Positions 37,401-46,214 of a DNA stretch of 64,000 bases are shown here, one piece after another. A program made the position numbers and the translations under genes. This stretch comes from Diospyros lotus (lineage: Eukaryota > Streptophyta > Magnoliopsida > Ericales > Ebenaceae). How positions within the stretch are numbered: the stretch's first letter is position 1; the number at the start of each line of letters is the position of its first letter. Below the pieces are notes generated by a model. The model was given only the letters and a program-made list of their open reading frames with translations, was not told the origin of the DNA and made no database searches. Location of the stretch: positions 34,133,310-34,197,309 of the forward strand of contig NC_068352.1 of NCBI RefSeq assembly GCF_014633365.1. The letters run 5' to 3'.

Positions 37401-40400
37401 TTCTCAAACTTCTTTTCCCCTGTTTGTTGCTTTTGGCCAACTGAAAATACAACACTCTTTTGCTGCAGTTGAGGCTCCACTTGTTTCATGTGTGCACCAC
37501 CGCTTCCCATGGCCGACATCTCCTGAATAGTACACTTCGAAGACCAAGGAGGAGGAGTTCTATACATTTTTCTATTTCGCTTGTTATAATAATTCCTATA
37601 CTTGCCTCATGCACGTCAATAGCTGAGGCACCCTCTCTTCTTTGTTGTTCCCTTAACGAACCAAGTTGATCGAAATTCATAGCTGAAATCTACTTGTTAC
37701 TTCCCCTTACTCATTGCCTAAAGCACCAACAATCAACGGGTAGGGATAAATTGGAAGAATCCACTTCTCAAATAGAATCCACCTCTTATTATTTTCCCAG
37801 CTTCCCCCTTTTGGTACTGCTTACTGATTTATAAATGGTTGCTCCAAATTCACCTCCAATATTAATCGACTCCAATGCAATTGCTACAATTTTCTGGATT
37901 CAGGCCGGAAGTCACCGGACCCACTGTTTAGTTTAATGGCAGTCACTTGTCTTGCTGCTTTTACTTTCAATTTAGACCGCCTTACTCGCAGCTTCCAAAG
38001 TCACCAAAGCCTTGACAGTGAATCCGTTTCTATAAACGCCTATTATCTGTGTTCAACTTCCACTTTTCCTCCTCAATTTAAATCGAGACTCCTATTTTGA
38101 GAATTAATCTTGTTGGAAAGTAATAGCCTAGAATTGGTCGAAACTCACCTGGCTAGATCTCTGCCACATTCCACCAATCACCGTATGTTTGGTTCAGAAT
38201 CGTTTCTGGAAGTTGCCTTCCAATTCTAACTTAATCACTGCTAAAAGGCTTCCTGATTCTCACCAAAATCGTCTCTGATGGATCAATGAAGCTTCTCTAG
38301 AGTTCGATTTAGAGCCTCATGCTAAGAGTTGTGGCTGTATCTCACCTCTTAGTAGTTGCCTCCAAATCACCAACAAAAATCACTGCTTACTGTTAGCCGT
38401 GACTAAGGAATTCCACCAAGGATCAGTTGGAACATCCTACCTTTGCTCGTTTTCAATGTCGAACAAGTGACCAACGTCTTAGCCGGGGGCCACTCCTCCT
38501 ACGTCTCCTTCAAATCCTAGCCGACCTCACCTTGTCATGCATCGGAATTAGTTACTATTTCAGATCCAACATGCGATTGCCTTGATTCAACAATTACTTC
38601 CAAACTTGCTTCCTTACTCATTGGAATCTTGACTCGGCCGCCAAAGACCGCCCAACTTGCTCACTTCAAATCAGATCGAATATTATTGAATTCTGAACTC
38701 CACCCGAGGAAGACCGCTCTGTGATGCCTTTCGACTGGGTTCGTGAGGTGATCAGAAATCACTTGACCTTGCTTCTCCTTCAATCCTTCCTCATTTGACA
38801 AGGGCTATTCACCGAATCCGTTTGAATTGGCTACGACTGTCGTCAACTCTGGCGGAGCTCTTGCAACCTGTCTTCTGCTTCAGTCCCCTAGGCCATCAGC
38901 TTCACCCTCCGATGAACTCACGCCTCTTCGGGACATCCACTACAGTTGTGGGCGCCCAATTGTCCGCTTAACTCTCCGACGGACTGTCGCTTCTCATGAA
39001 CAATGTCTGTTCGTGTCACCCCACCGTCCGCTTCTTTGGCGTGCTCACCAGTCGACCCAACTCCATCCGACTGCAAGACCGTCAGCTTTGGTTGAAATCA
39101 CCTTCTGACCCAAGTGAGAAGCACACCACCGAGCCCCAGTCGGATTTGCCTTCAAATCAGTGCCGCAACAGAAACACAACTGAGGATGGTACTGCTCTGA
39201 TGCCAATTTGTCATGAACCTCGAAGATGAGCTAGGGTATGAAAGGAAGATCGAGAATAATAAGAGAAGAATTTGGAGAAGAGATCAGTTGGGAGGGAGGG
39301 AGAACAACAAGAAGATAAGGGAGGAGATTATCGAGAGAGAAAGAGTGGGAGAAATACTAGAGAGAAACAAAGTATTCAATTCATTTTCAGCCTCCTTTTA
39401 CAAAAGAAGGGTCAAGTTTATATATGTTGAACCGTGGGTGCTACCATAGCATATCACACCCATTCTAACTAACTAATTTGTCATATTCTAACACATGGAC
39501 ACTTGGCAGATTCTGCCATAACAAACTAACCAGCTGGAAAGGAAATACAAACAAGAGAATGAAATACTAAGGCAATACAAGTAATATCCAAGTCGATACA
39601 AAACGTAGCCGCAAAAATTATACGTCTCCCTAGTCTTGTGACAAACTATTGCAACCATATTACAATGATGCCCTTCTATTGTTCCTGAGGTCATGACACA
39701 ACCTACCTAATTAATCGGGTGTCATCTTGGGTTCTTGGGCATAGCAGTCCTTTTTAGTGTCTTTCCACGTTTTTTCCCTCTCTTAGTCTGCATACTTCTC
39801 ATTCTCTTAAGGTTTTCGATTGTGTAGCCTTTGTTAATATTCCCCCACATACTCGAGACAAGTTGGACCCTAGGGCACTTAGGTGTCTCTTTCTTGGTTA
39901 TTCTCCCACTCAAAAAGGCTATAAATGCTATCATCCCTCAACTTGAAAAATCCTTGCTTCAAAAGATATGACTTTTATTAAGTCTCAACCATTCTTTGGT
40001 CATTCTAATCTTGGCCTTCAAGGGGAGCATCACAGGATTGAAGACCAAGTTGCTTACCCTAATCTTCCTAGCCTAGATCTTGACCTTAACCTTTTTTCCC
40101 CAGCACCAGCAGATTCTAATAATCCTACTCCTAACCCTATTTTGCCTACTGATTTAGTTTCCTTATCTCCTCATGATCACTTTCTTGCTGTTGCAATGAT
40201 TATCAGAATCCTAAGCAAGTCAGTCAACTCGGATCATCATCATCAACATCTCCGGTAAGGTTCAAGGGCTCTCCTTTTGTGCACCACAGGAAACAACAGT
40301 TCATGCCTCATTCTCAGCATGAAACAACATCTAATTCCCAGCCAGATCTTGAGAAGGTTTGTTCCCTCAAGTCTGTCCATATCTCTTCTACTGATTTGGA

Positions 40401-43400
40401 TATTCTTATTGCTGTTGAAATATTGTCTCGAGTATATGGTATAAGGAGAAGAAAAGTGAAAGCAGTGAGTGATGGCAGTGCTCTAGAGGGCCATTGAAGA
40501 ATTAGATAGAAGTTGTAACCCAAACTGTAATTAGTTATAGTTTGGGGGTTAAACTGTAAATATCTAATAATATTCATTGGGATATCCACCCACTATTATA
40601 GATAGAGGGCAAGGGGTAGCAAATGGAGAGAGAGTTCTCATTTTTTCTGTTTGTAATGAATGCTGATTGTTTCTGAGAGAAAGGCTAGGGCTGTTAGCTT
40701 TGTAATCTTGGGGGAAAACAATTGGGACGATCGGGAATAGAAGGGAGAGAAGGGCCGTTACTGTACTGATCAATTTCTGGGAATAAAGACTGCTCTTGGG
40801 AGGATCTTAAACGCTGGATGTAGTGCCATTCACATAGCATGAATTAGGATAATCTTGATGTTCTTGTGGATGTGTGGTTTGTGTTTCTTGATTGGTTTAA
40901 TTCTGTTTTGATTGCTTATGTTTCTATTCTCAATTCCTACTATCACTGGGTGAATTTGAGAGTGCTGAGAGAGGCATATATCCTCTAAGGATAATTCCGC
41001 ATGGTCCTAGGATATAACAATTGCCATTAGAAAAGGTGTTAGGCGATGCACTTAGCATCCCTTAGCCAATTATCTCTCTTACCATAGGCTGTCCCCAAGA
41101 CATAAAAGTTTTTTAACTACTCTAGACACCATTGTTATTCCTAATTTGATGGAAGAGGCTTTAAAGGATAAAAAATAGGCGCTAGCCATGTAGGAGGAGG
41201 TGAGGGCATTAAAGTAAAATAACACATGGGACTTGGTTCCTAATTCAAAGGGAGTGGTTCTAGTGGGTTGTAGGTGGGTTTTTAATTTAAAATACAATGC
41301 AGATGGTTCATTGGAGAGGTTTAAGGCTCGATTGGTGGCCAAAGGCTACACCCAGACATATGAGATTGGTTACTTGTAGACTTTTGTTCCAGTGGCCAAG
41401 ATGACCACGGTAAGAATTCTCTTGTCCTTAGCAGCTCACTATGGATGGCAGCTACACCAACTAGATGTGAAGAATGCATTTCTTCATGGTGATTTAGAAG
41501 AAGAGGTCTTCATGGAGCAACTGTCGAGATTTAAGGAAGGAAAAGGAAATGAGGTGTGTAGACTTAAAAAGGCCTTATACGGTTTTAAGCAATCACCAAG
41601 AGCTTGGTTTGATAGGTTCTCTAAAGCAATGAAGTGTATGGGGTATCAACAGAGTAGATGAGACCATACTCTCTTTTTCAAGCACTCGGGGGAGGAAAAA
41701 GCGATTGCATTATTGGTTTATGTGAATGACATCATTGTGACAGAGAATGATATGGATGAACAACATGATCTAAGAAGCAAGTTGGCCCAAATTTTGAGAT
41801 AAAAAACCTGGGAGTACTTAAATATTTCTTGGGAATAGAGGTAGGCCTACTCCAAAGAAGGTATTATTTCTATCCCAACATAAGTATGTATTAGACCTTT
41901 TGAAGGAGACAGGTTTATTGGGAAGCAAAGGAGTATGCACTCTAGTAGAGCCTCGTGTGAAATTGGGAGAAGACATCGAAAATCCACTAGTAGATAAAGA
42001 CAAATATCAGAGGTTAGTAGGGCGTTTGATTTACTTATCACACACTAGGTTAGACATAACCTATGCAGTGAGCTTAGTAAGTCAATTTATGCATTGCCCA
42101 ACTGAGAGTTATATGCAGGCCATAAGAAGAATATTGTGCTACTTAAAAACTACCTTGGGTAAAGGAATTCTATTTAAAGCAGGAGGTTCTTTGGATATAC
42201 AAGGGTATATAGATGCGGACTATGCTGGATCTATAACTGATAGAAGATCTACTACAGGGTATTGCATGTTTTTGGGAGGAAATTTGGTCTCTTGGTGAAG
42301 TAAGAAGCAGAGCATAGTGGCGAGATCAAGTGTTGAAGTCGAGTTTAGAGCTATGACACTTGGTTTATGTGAATTACTATGGATGAGGATTGTGCTAGAA
42401 GATTTGAAGATTGCTTACCAATCAGGTTATTTTGTGACAACCAATCGGCCATAAACATTGCACATAATCTTGTACAACATAATAGGACCAAGCACATTGA
42501 GATTGACCGATACTTTATAAAAGAAAAACTTGAAAAATGTATAATTCAAATTCCCTATGTTCCTTTTGACTAATAGGTGGCAGATTGTTTGACAAAAGGA
42601 TTGGTGACTAAGAGATTTGAAAACCTAATATGCAAGCTGAGAATGATAGATATTCATTCACTAGCTTGAGGGGGAGTGTTGGCGTGTAAGGATTCTCGAG
42701 AAAGGAAAGGAGAGGAGGCAGCAGTGCAATCTTTAGAATATTTTATTTTTGGTCTTGATTAGATTAGTTTTTTAAAGCAGATTAAGAATCTTTCCTAATT
42801 CTTTGTATTATAATATTTCCTAAATGTGTTGTAATCTTTCTCATTGTAAACTTCTTATAACCGTATATTTTAACCCTATAACTAGGGCTGCATGTAAATG
42901 AATTAATAAGCTTTTCTGTTCAAATCTTCAGCTTCAACTTATTAAACTCTTATAGGACGTTGGTTTTGGTCATTTCCCGAACCGAGCACACAAGTCGCTC
43001 ACAAACTTTGGCCAGCTCTATTGCACCCTCCTTCTGCACCAATTTTGAAACTAGGCGTTAACTATGTCGTCTAGATAGGCTGCAGCCATATTCACATTCT
43101 CCCTTTCTTCCACTCGATATTGATAGAAGAACTGCTCACATCTCCTGATTTACCATCTAGGCCTATCCCTTTCAAATGCTGGGATGTCCATCCTCGGTGC
43201 TGGGGTTGTGGGATGGTTCCCTCCCAACTCCTCTAGCCAAATTTCCTTCCTCTATCTCTGCCTGGTCCTTTGTTTCCATTTGGTCAATGGCCCTTTGTCT
43301 GCTCCTTGGCATCATTAGAATTGGCGCCAATGAAGCTCTTGGAGGGAAATCCGTTAGAAGGCTGGCATTGGGTTGTCGAGTGAACATGCTCAAGGCAACA

Positions 43401-46214
43401 CTCAATTGTTGGCTCAATCCGACAAATTCTTCCCTAATTCTGTTCATCGCCTAATCCAGATTAGTCGCATTCTCTGTCCGGCCTTGGCTGATCTCTTCTT
43501 GAGTCTGTCGGATCCCCATTTCCAAGATGTCCAAGCAGTCCTCCACTTGCTTTGGGTTATGTCGTATCCCAACTTTAATGGCATCCAATCGAGATTCCAA
43601 TTGCTTCGCCTTTGTGCCCTTAGCCATTTTCATCAACAACAAATTCGAATTCTACCCTGCTTCAGTCGCTACTCAATGCTTCGGCCAGATCGTCGGCTTC
43701 GATACCAATTGTCAGATCTATGATTTGACTAGGGGACTCTTCCAGAATTATGGAAGAGGGAAGAAGAATGGCGCGAGAGAGAGAGAGAGAGAGAGAGAGG
43801 ATCAATGGTATAATCTTCACATGATCCCCATTCACCCCAAATAGCTTTATTTATAGGTTGCTTACAATCTGGAGAGTTCCAAGTAACTAACTCTTCTTTT
43901 TCTGTTAGTAAACCCAAGTGTCCACGTGCAACTTAGGTTACTAATTACAGTAATGCCTAATGCTACTAATTACAATGGTGTCCTTGGGTTGTAACAATGT
44001 TATATATATATATATTTTTTTTTCCCTTTTTTGTGTGTGTGTAATGAGGCCTATGGCGAGAGGTTGAGACCATGATCTTATTGTGGGTGGGTACCTTGTA
44101 ATATGGTATCTTGATTTTGCAGATGTATGGATTATTTTGGGGTGAGGACATGTTTTGTATGGCATGGTAAAGAGCCATGAAGTACTTGAGATATATGGAC
44201 ATCTGGTGCCAAGAGTTAAGGATCCACAACAGAACATGGTGGTAGGGAGGGAGATGAACTCAAAAGTGTGTAATGAATAATTAAGTTTGGAGTAGGTGGA
44301 TAAAGGGTGAAGTCGAGAAAAAGTACACTCTGTAACCTTAGAGAGCCCGGGGGATTGGTTATCATGGTTGTATGTCAATTGCGGAAGGCTTGTGTTCTAG
44401 AAGATCGACTGATGCCGGTAAACAATCAACAATGAAGTTGACCGATTTTTGTTGAATGTAACAGAGGTTGAATGAATGAGGTAATAGTTGACTATCCAAA
44501 ATAGATTGCCAAGACCTAGATTGTTGAGGAGAATAGTTGAATATGAAAATAAGGGAGCAAGTGGGTGTATTGATGAGTGGTAATTTGACTAGTGGGTCAA
44601 TTGAAGATGAGCAAAAATAAAATAAAAATAAAACATGTGGACAATGGAAAGAAAAGAAAGGATAAGTCCTAGTGACTATTGAACCCAACCTAATGAGACG
44701 AAGTAATCACCATAAGTACACATTGATAACTAGACGATGAGGATTGCGGGTTCTCCACTATGCTTCTGGTTATCATCATGTATTGGAGGACAAGATCCGG
44801 CTGCTAAGCAATAACGGGAAACAGGGTTGTGAGGAGTATTAGCGTTTACTTAGAAAATAAATTTTTTTGATCCTATAAGCATAAGCTATAATGTTAGTAA
44901 TTTAGGGAGGGAACATTACTCTATGTGTGGTCATGGTGTTGCAAGGAAACTGCAACTTAATGTTAAAATTAGTGTTCTAAAACGCAGCCTAGGCGGCCCT
45001 TGGCCGCCGCGATTAAGTGCAAATCGTCACCCCTAGGTGTCGGGCCCGATCAGCACCTAGGTGGCCTAGCTGCCTGGGTCGTCACTTGGGTCTCGCGTGG
45101 CCTGGGGCCACTTGGGTCGATTAATCTTTTCCTTTCTCTCTCTCTCGTTGGTTGCTGCTTTCCTGTTCTCTCTCTCTCTTGTTGCATGCTACCTAAGTCA
45201 TCTCTCGTGGACTTGTCGCCGCTGCTGATCTCGTCGTTTCTTTCTCTCTTGCTGCCGATCGGGCCGTTCTCTCCTTGTTGGTCCTTGCTGTTCTTTCTCC
45301 GGTACGTATGGCCATCTTCCTCCTCGCTGTTTGTTGTGCCATCTTCCTCCTTTCTTTTTGCTACTTGCAACAAGCAGCAAGTTACACTGTTATAACTTTT
45401 AGCAGTTATACTTAGATAATGTGTACTGTTATACTAGTGTAACTTCACCAAAAATAACATTTTTCCTAGGCACCCTAGGCGCTAGGCCCTCGTTTGGCAC
45501 CCGACTAGCGCCTAGCGCGTTTTAGAATATTGGTTAAAATAATAAGCCTGCATTTTTTTGTAATGATTTTATAATTAATGTATGAGCAATCTATGTGTGA
45601 TTTTTTTTGGGGGAGCAAGGGGGTGAAATGCTTCAGACTTAGAAGATAAAAATATAGATAAAAATGATAAGACAAATTAGAATTCATGTGTTCACATTGG
45701 GATAAAGGCTTCATATCTTTTGAATTATATCACGCTAATTTATCATTTTGTGTTTATTGTTAAAGAGATATTCCTCCAATTCATTCAACAATAACCATGA
45801 GTCTTAATGCCACTAGATGGGGTTGAGTTATACCAATTCATTCATGGGAGTTTTTTTTTTTATCCCTTGTAAATTTGTATTTTTTTTAACTGGTTGCTTG
45901 TTTTCTGAAATTGAATTAGGGTCACCGGATCGTGCTAATTTATTTAACTTTTATTTTTGTTTTCTAGTTGTAATGTTACTAGTTGCCATATTCATATTCT
46001 TGTCATTTTGTTTTTTTAATTTCTTTCACTCATTGTAACTCTTTTGTTTTACAGAAAGACGAGAAAGGGGGTACAGATGAAGAGATCAAAGAATGTTAGA
46101 AAGATTAAAGCCATAGCAAAAGCTGTATCTCAAAACGAAAAAATCTTGGAGAAAATATTGAAGAATGAAAATAAAACGTCTAAAATGAATTCTGCCAAGA
46201 GGTTGTATGACTGA
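22414..46214 (+). CDS. Small lysine-rich conserved plant protein (102 aa), function unknown
   Basis: Three exons, 22414-22507, 22700-22754 and 46055-46214, sum to 309 nt and give 102 residues plus TGA. The borders are CAAG|GT, TTGCAG|CGATGG, AATAG|GT and TTTTACAG|AAAGAC, with phases 1 and 2 matching across the joins. The protein starts [12 protein letters not shown], has an acidic middle [15 protein letters not shown], and a basic tail with [18 protein letters not shown] and [14 protein letters not shown] recall short plant proteins of this pattern but no assigned role. The Lys/Arg clusters suggest a nuclear or nucleolar protein (inference). Intron 2 is 23,300 bp, most of it nested LTR retrotransposons. 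The first ATG is chosen since nothing upstream in frame is conserved-looking. Confidence 0.88.
22755..24620. other. Intron 2 of the small gene, 5' part
   Basis: No exon or recognisable repeat was identified between the exon 2 donor (22755) and the LTR at 24621. Open frames at 22980 and 23399 have no known domain. Confidence 0.5.
24621..24954 (-). repeat. 3' LTR of element G
   Basis: 334 bp. It aligns with 43710-43996 through GACTAGGGGACTCTT, ATCCTCACATGATCCCCAT-like sequence, GAGAGTTCCAAGTAACTAA and TAAACCCAAGTGTCCA. The adjacent CCCCCTCCCCTTGAAC (24955-24970) is a polypurine tract on the minus strand, which identifies this as the 3' LTR. It includes a GA-rich tract near 24710-24720. Confidence 0.85.
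25142..26465 (-). repeat. Outer LTR region interrupting element G, split by the 25201 solo LTR
   Basis: Between the chromodomain-side end of G and its integrase C-terminus there is a second LTR-like sequence on the minus strand, with a TATA-like CTTATAAATAGG (about 26212-26223) and U5-like GGAACCAGGATAAATTTCG (about 25917-25935). The 614-bp solo LTR sits within it. Exact ends could not be fixed; a TGTTTGCCTC start near 26465 is one candidate. Confidence 0.45.
25201..25814 (-). repeat. Solo LTR (copia, family related to element B)
   Basis: 614 bp beginning TGTTATAAATTAGGAGCACT and ending CATTCCCACA on the plus strand. The start resembles the LTRs of element B and of the solo LTR at 55331. The flanks GATTG (25196-25200) and GATTC (25815-25819) match in 4 of 5 bases. 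On the minus strand it has a TATA-like TCTATAAATAAG. No internal domain is attached. Confidence 0.7.
26398..26884 (-). pseudogene. Integrase C-terminal region of element G
   Basis: The minus strand reads [11 protein letters not shown] near 26840-26884, then [32 protein letters not shown] and [14 protein letters not shown]. This is the usual gypsy integrase tail. It continues from the integrase core at 27473-27791, from which it is separated by a solo LTR. Confidence 0.8.
26885..27472 (+). repeat. Solo LTR inside integrase of element G
   Basis: 588 bp from TGTTAGAATTTG to GATTCAACA. It splits the integrase motif WWYNTNF from the following TPFEALFGY. The flanks are GGTTA (26880-26884) and GGTTC (27473-27477), 4 of 5 equal. 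It contains a TATA-like CTTATAAATAGAG at about 27078 and a U5-like GAACCAGGATAAG. Its layout resembles the solo LTR at 40413. Confidence 0.8.
27473..27791 (-). pseudogene. Integrase core remnant of element G
   Basis: The minus strand gives [20 protein letters not shown], a DKIFTSQF segment, [20 protein letters not shown] and WWYNTNF. These are the catalytic-core and post-core motifs of gypsy integrases. The upstream end (27791) abuts the truncated 5' LTR of copia A. Confidence 0.85.
27792..27916 (+). repeat. Truncated 5' LTR of copia A
   Basis: The sequence from CTTTCCTAAATGTGTTGTAA to TTCTGTTCAAATCTTAA matches the end of the 3' LTR (about 42813-42930). About the first half of the LTR is missing, so the left end is a deletion junction into G integrase, not an insertion border. 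Confidence 0.8.
28124..29094 (+). pseudogene. Copia A gag remnant
   Basis: It starts at ATG 28124 ([12 protein letters not shown]) and, after stops, continues in [20 protein letters not shown] and [17 protein letters not shown], typical of the copia gag domain. A degenerate zinc knuckle follows ([19 protein letters not shown], second Cys replaced by Tyr). Several frameshifts are present. Confidence 0.8.
29218..30308 (+). pseudogene. Copia A protease and integrase, 5' part
   Basis: The protease-like [13 protein letters not shown] carries E where the active site normally has G. It is followed by the pre-integrase H..RLGHP motif, then the integrase core [31 protein letters not shown] and [11 protein letters not shown]. 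It breaks after GETVLTT at 30308, where element B is inserted. It resumes at 39699 as TYLINRVSS, the expected continuation of the integrase motif. Confidence 0.85.
30309..30868 (-). repeat. 3' LTR of element B
   Basis: 560 bp, TGTTAACTTAGG to CATTCTAACA on the plus strand. On the minus strand it carries a TATA-like TATAAATAGG box. The adjacent AATCTCCACCATT (30869-30881) gives a purine-rich tract on the minus strand. Confidence 0.92.
30966..33880 (-). pseudogene. Element B pol: integrase, reverse transcriptase, RNase H
   Basis: From high to low coordinates: pre-integrase [17 protein letters not shown] and [11 protein letters not shown], integrase core [26 protein letters not shown] and [19 protein letters not shown] motifs follow ([54 protein letters not shown]), then RNase H ([32 protein letters not shown]). 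The catalytic YVDD is intact. The Trp codon expected after SPRQ is TAG (about 32055-32057), and a small indel after TEAEY near 31270 shifts the RNase H frame. Apart from these, the frame is continuous over very long stretches. Confidence 0.9.
33899..35009 (-). pseudogene. Element B gag and protease
   Basis: The frame starts with [20 protein letters not shown] and continues, after one extra A in an A-run near 34820, with [20 protein letters not shown]. It includes a canonical zinc knuckle [14 protein letters not shown] (CX2CX4HX4C) and the protease site [13 protein letters not shown] 1-nt loss near 33930 shifts it out of frame with integrase. Otherwise well kept. Confidence 0.88.
35059..35623 (-). 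repeat. 5' LTR of element B
   Basis: 565 bp, paired with 30309-30868. The extra 5 bp come from a doubled GCCCT before CTATTTATAG. The Met-tRNA primer site adjoins it on the minus strand at 35043-35058. Confidence 0.92.
36267..36818 (-). CDS. Unknown open frame of element C (183 codons)
   Basis: It starts [18 protein letters not shown] and contains [38 protein letters not shown] and [20 protein letters not shown]. No zinc knuckle, protease, RT or integrase motif is visible. It precedes the polypurine tract, the place where pol 3' sequence or an extra ORF would lie. It may be a decayed or element-specific protein. Confidence 0.4.
   Translation of the reverse strand: MDEEICIDQTLQELEADKSSDNQSIQQIGGKNYYIDGFHTFDSLGRDIVSSDNWAANQVRKEGPDEGLMAATMELLARIEITVTSNSNARRQYWSEHPRQVYNSSSLYFQNVDIFATELGHELNGNTVKAVMVVGPLSILVLDKETNFGRPPITEGGGIELELDQIFSIEVLGQSMPGWILET
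37157..37680 (-). CDS. Unknown open region of element C, two overlapping frames
   Basis: One frame begins at 37680 ([20 protein letters not shown]); a second, overlapping frame from 37567 carries [20 protein letters not shown] and [21 protein letters not shown] frameshift may join them into one gag-like or accessory product. No known domain was recognised. Its position downstream of a long leader is where gag would be expected. Confidence 0.4.
39699..40412 (+). pseudogene. Copia A integrase, 3' part and linker
   Basis: The frame resumes with TYLINRVSS, then shows [19 protein letters not shown] and KGYKCYHPS, the typical copia integrase C-terminal block. The linker contains EGEH-like and proline-rich text ([20 protein letters not shown]). 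It is cut at 40412 by a solo LTR. Confidence 0.8.
40413..41019 (+). repeat. Solo LTR with perfect target duplication ATTGC
   Basis: 607 bp from TGTTGAAATATTGT to GGATATAACA, flanked by ATTGC at 40408-40412 and 41020-41024. Removing it restores the copia A reading [14 protein letters not shown]. It has a polyadenylation-like AATAAAG near 40781. Orientation is inferred from layout. Confidence 0.9.
41020..42600 (+). pseudogene. Copia A reverse transcriptase and RNase H
   Basis: Motifs in order: [89 protein letters not shown] (YVDD changed to YVND), [40 protein letters not shown]. At least five stops or shifts break it. It ends about 75 bp before the polypurine tract. Confidence 0.85.
42677..42930 (+). 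repeat. 3' LTR of copia A
   Basis: 254 bp from TGTTGGCGTGTAAGG to CAAATCTTCA, preceded by GAGGGGGAG. Its last 120 bp match the truncated 5' LTR at 27792-27916. Confidence 0.85.
42931..43643 (-). pseudogene. gag remnant of gypsy element G
   Basis: The minus strand starts [20 protein letters not shown], a typical short N-terminus of this gypsy gag group, then [13 protein letters not shown], and ends with [10 protein letters not shown] and [19 protein letters not shown]. Stops occur in each third. At 42930 it is cut by the 3' LTR of copia A. Confidence 0.7.
43710..43996 (-). repeat. 5' LTR of element G
   Basis: 287 bp, partner of 24621-24954. The minus strand continues from its end into AATTGGTATCGAAGCC (43695-43709), a primer site for Met tRNA. 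It contains a GA repeat at about 43771-43799. Confidence 0.85.
43997..44969. other. Intron 2 of the small gene, nothing recognised
   Basis: Begins with an AT microsatellite and T run (about 44000-44022). No exon, RNA gene or clear element border was seen. Open frames on the minus strand lack known domains. Confidence 0.5.
44970..45532. mobile_element. hAT-type MITE (563 bp)
   Basis: Perfect 8-bp direct repeats GTTAAAAT flank it (44962-44969, 45533-45540). The ends TAGTGTTCTAAAACGC and, inverted, CAATATTCTAAAACGC share 12 of 16 bases. Subterminal GCCTAGGCG/GCGCTAGGC palindromes follow. An 8-bp duplication and TAGTGTT-like ends fit the hAT superfamily. There is no transposase; the ORF at 45000-45395 is low-complexity Ser/Leu-rich shadow sequence. 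Confidence 0.85.
45670..45845. repeat. Two short copies of the 10804 repeat family
   Basis: AGAATTCATGTGTTC followed by TTGGGATAAAGGCTTCATAT (plus) matches the end of the 10804-11045 fragment. A second piece, GAGTCTTAATGCCACTAGATG onward in pieces near 45797-45830, resembles the same family inverted. They lie just upstream of exon 3 of the small gene. Confidence 0.4.

Larger units (their letters stand above)
35633..39698 (-). mobile_element. LTR retrotransposon C without recognisable pol (LARD/TR-GAG-like)
   Basis: LTRs 35633-36128 (496 bp) and 39209-39698 (490 bp) both run TGTCATGAACCT to TCATGA[TC]A. The 5-bp duplication CAACC is perfect (35628-35632, 39699-39703). On the minus strand, TTGGCATCAGAGC is the primer site at the right LTR and AAGGAAGGGGGAAT the polypurine tract at the left. 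The 3.1-kb interior holds two modest open regions with no motif I know from gag, protease, RT or integrase. It is therefore probably mobilised in trans. Confidence 0.85.
27792..42930 (+). mobile_element. Ty1/copia element A (broken, contains B, C and a solo LTR)
   Basis: The 3' LTR is 42677-42930 (254 bp); only the last ~125 bp of the 5' LTR remain (27792-27916). The Met-tRNA primer site TGGTATCAGAGCC begins at 27917 and a GAGGGGGAG polypurine tract precedes the 3' LTR. Gag, integrase, RT and RNase H follow in copia order on the plus strand, all with stops or shifts. Two elements sit together in the integrase at 30309-39698, and a solo LTR at 40413-41019. Confidence 0.85.
24621..43996 (-). 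mobile_element. Ty3/gypsy element G, host of a retrotransposon nest
   Basis: Related LTRs lie at 24621-24954 and 43710-43996, both starting TGTyAGAT on the plus strand and ending TAACA. A polypurine tract borders the left one and a Met-tRNA primer site the right one, so the element runs on the minus strand. Inside are a gag remnant (42931-43643) and integrase pieces (27473-27791 and 26398-26884); protease, RT and RNase H are missing. ATGT flanks both ends, fitting a 4- to 5-bp target duplication. Copia A, element B, element C and several solo LTRs were inserted into it. Confidence 0.8.

Noticed and set aside
45000..45395. 131-codon Ser/Leu-rich ORF
   Set aside because: It lies wholly inside the hAT MITE, is low complexity (CT-rich), and has shadow frames on the other strand.
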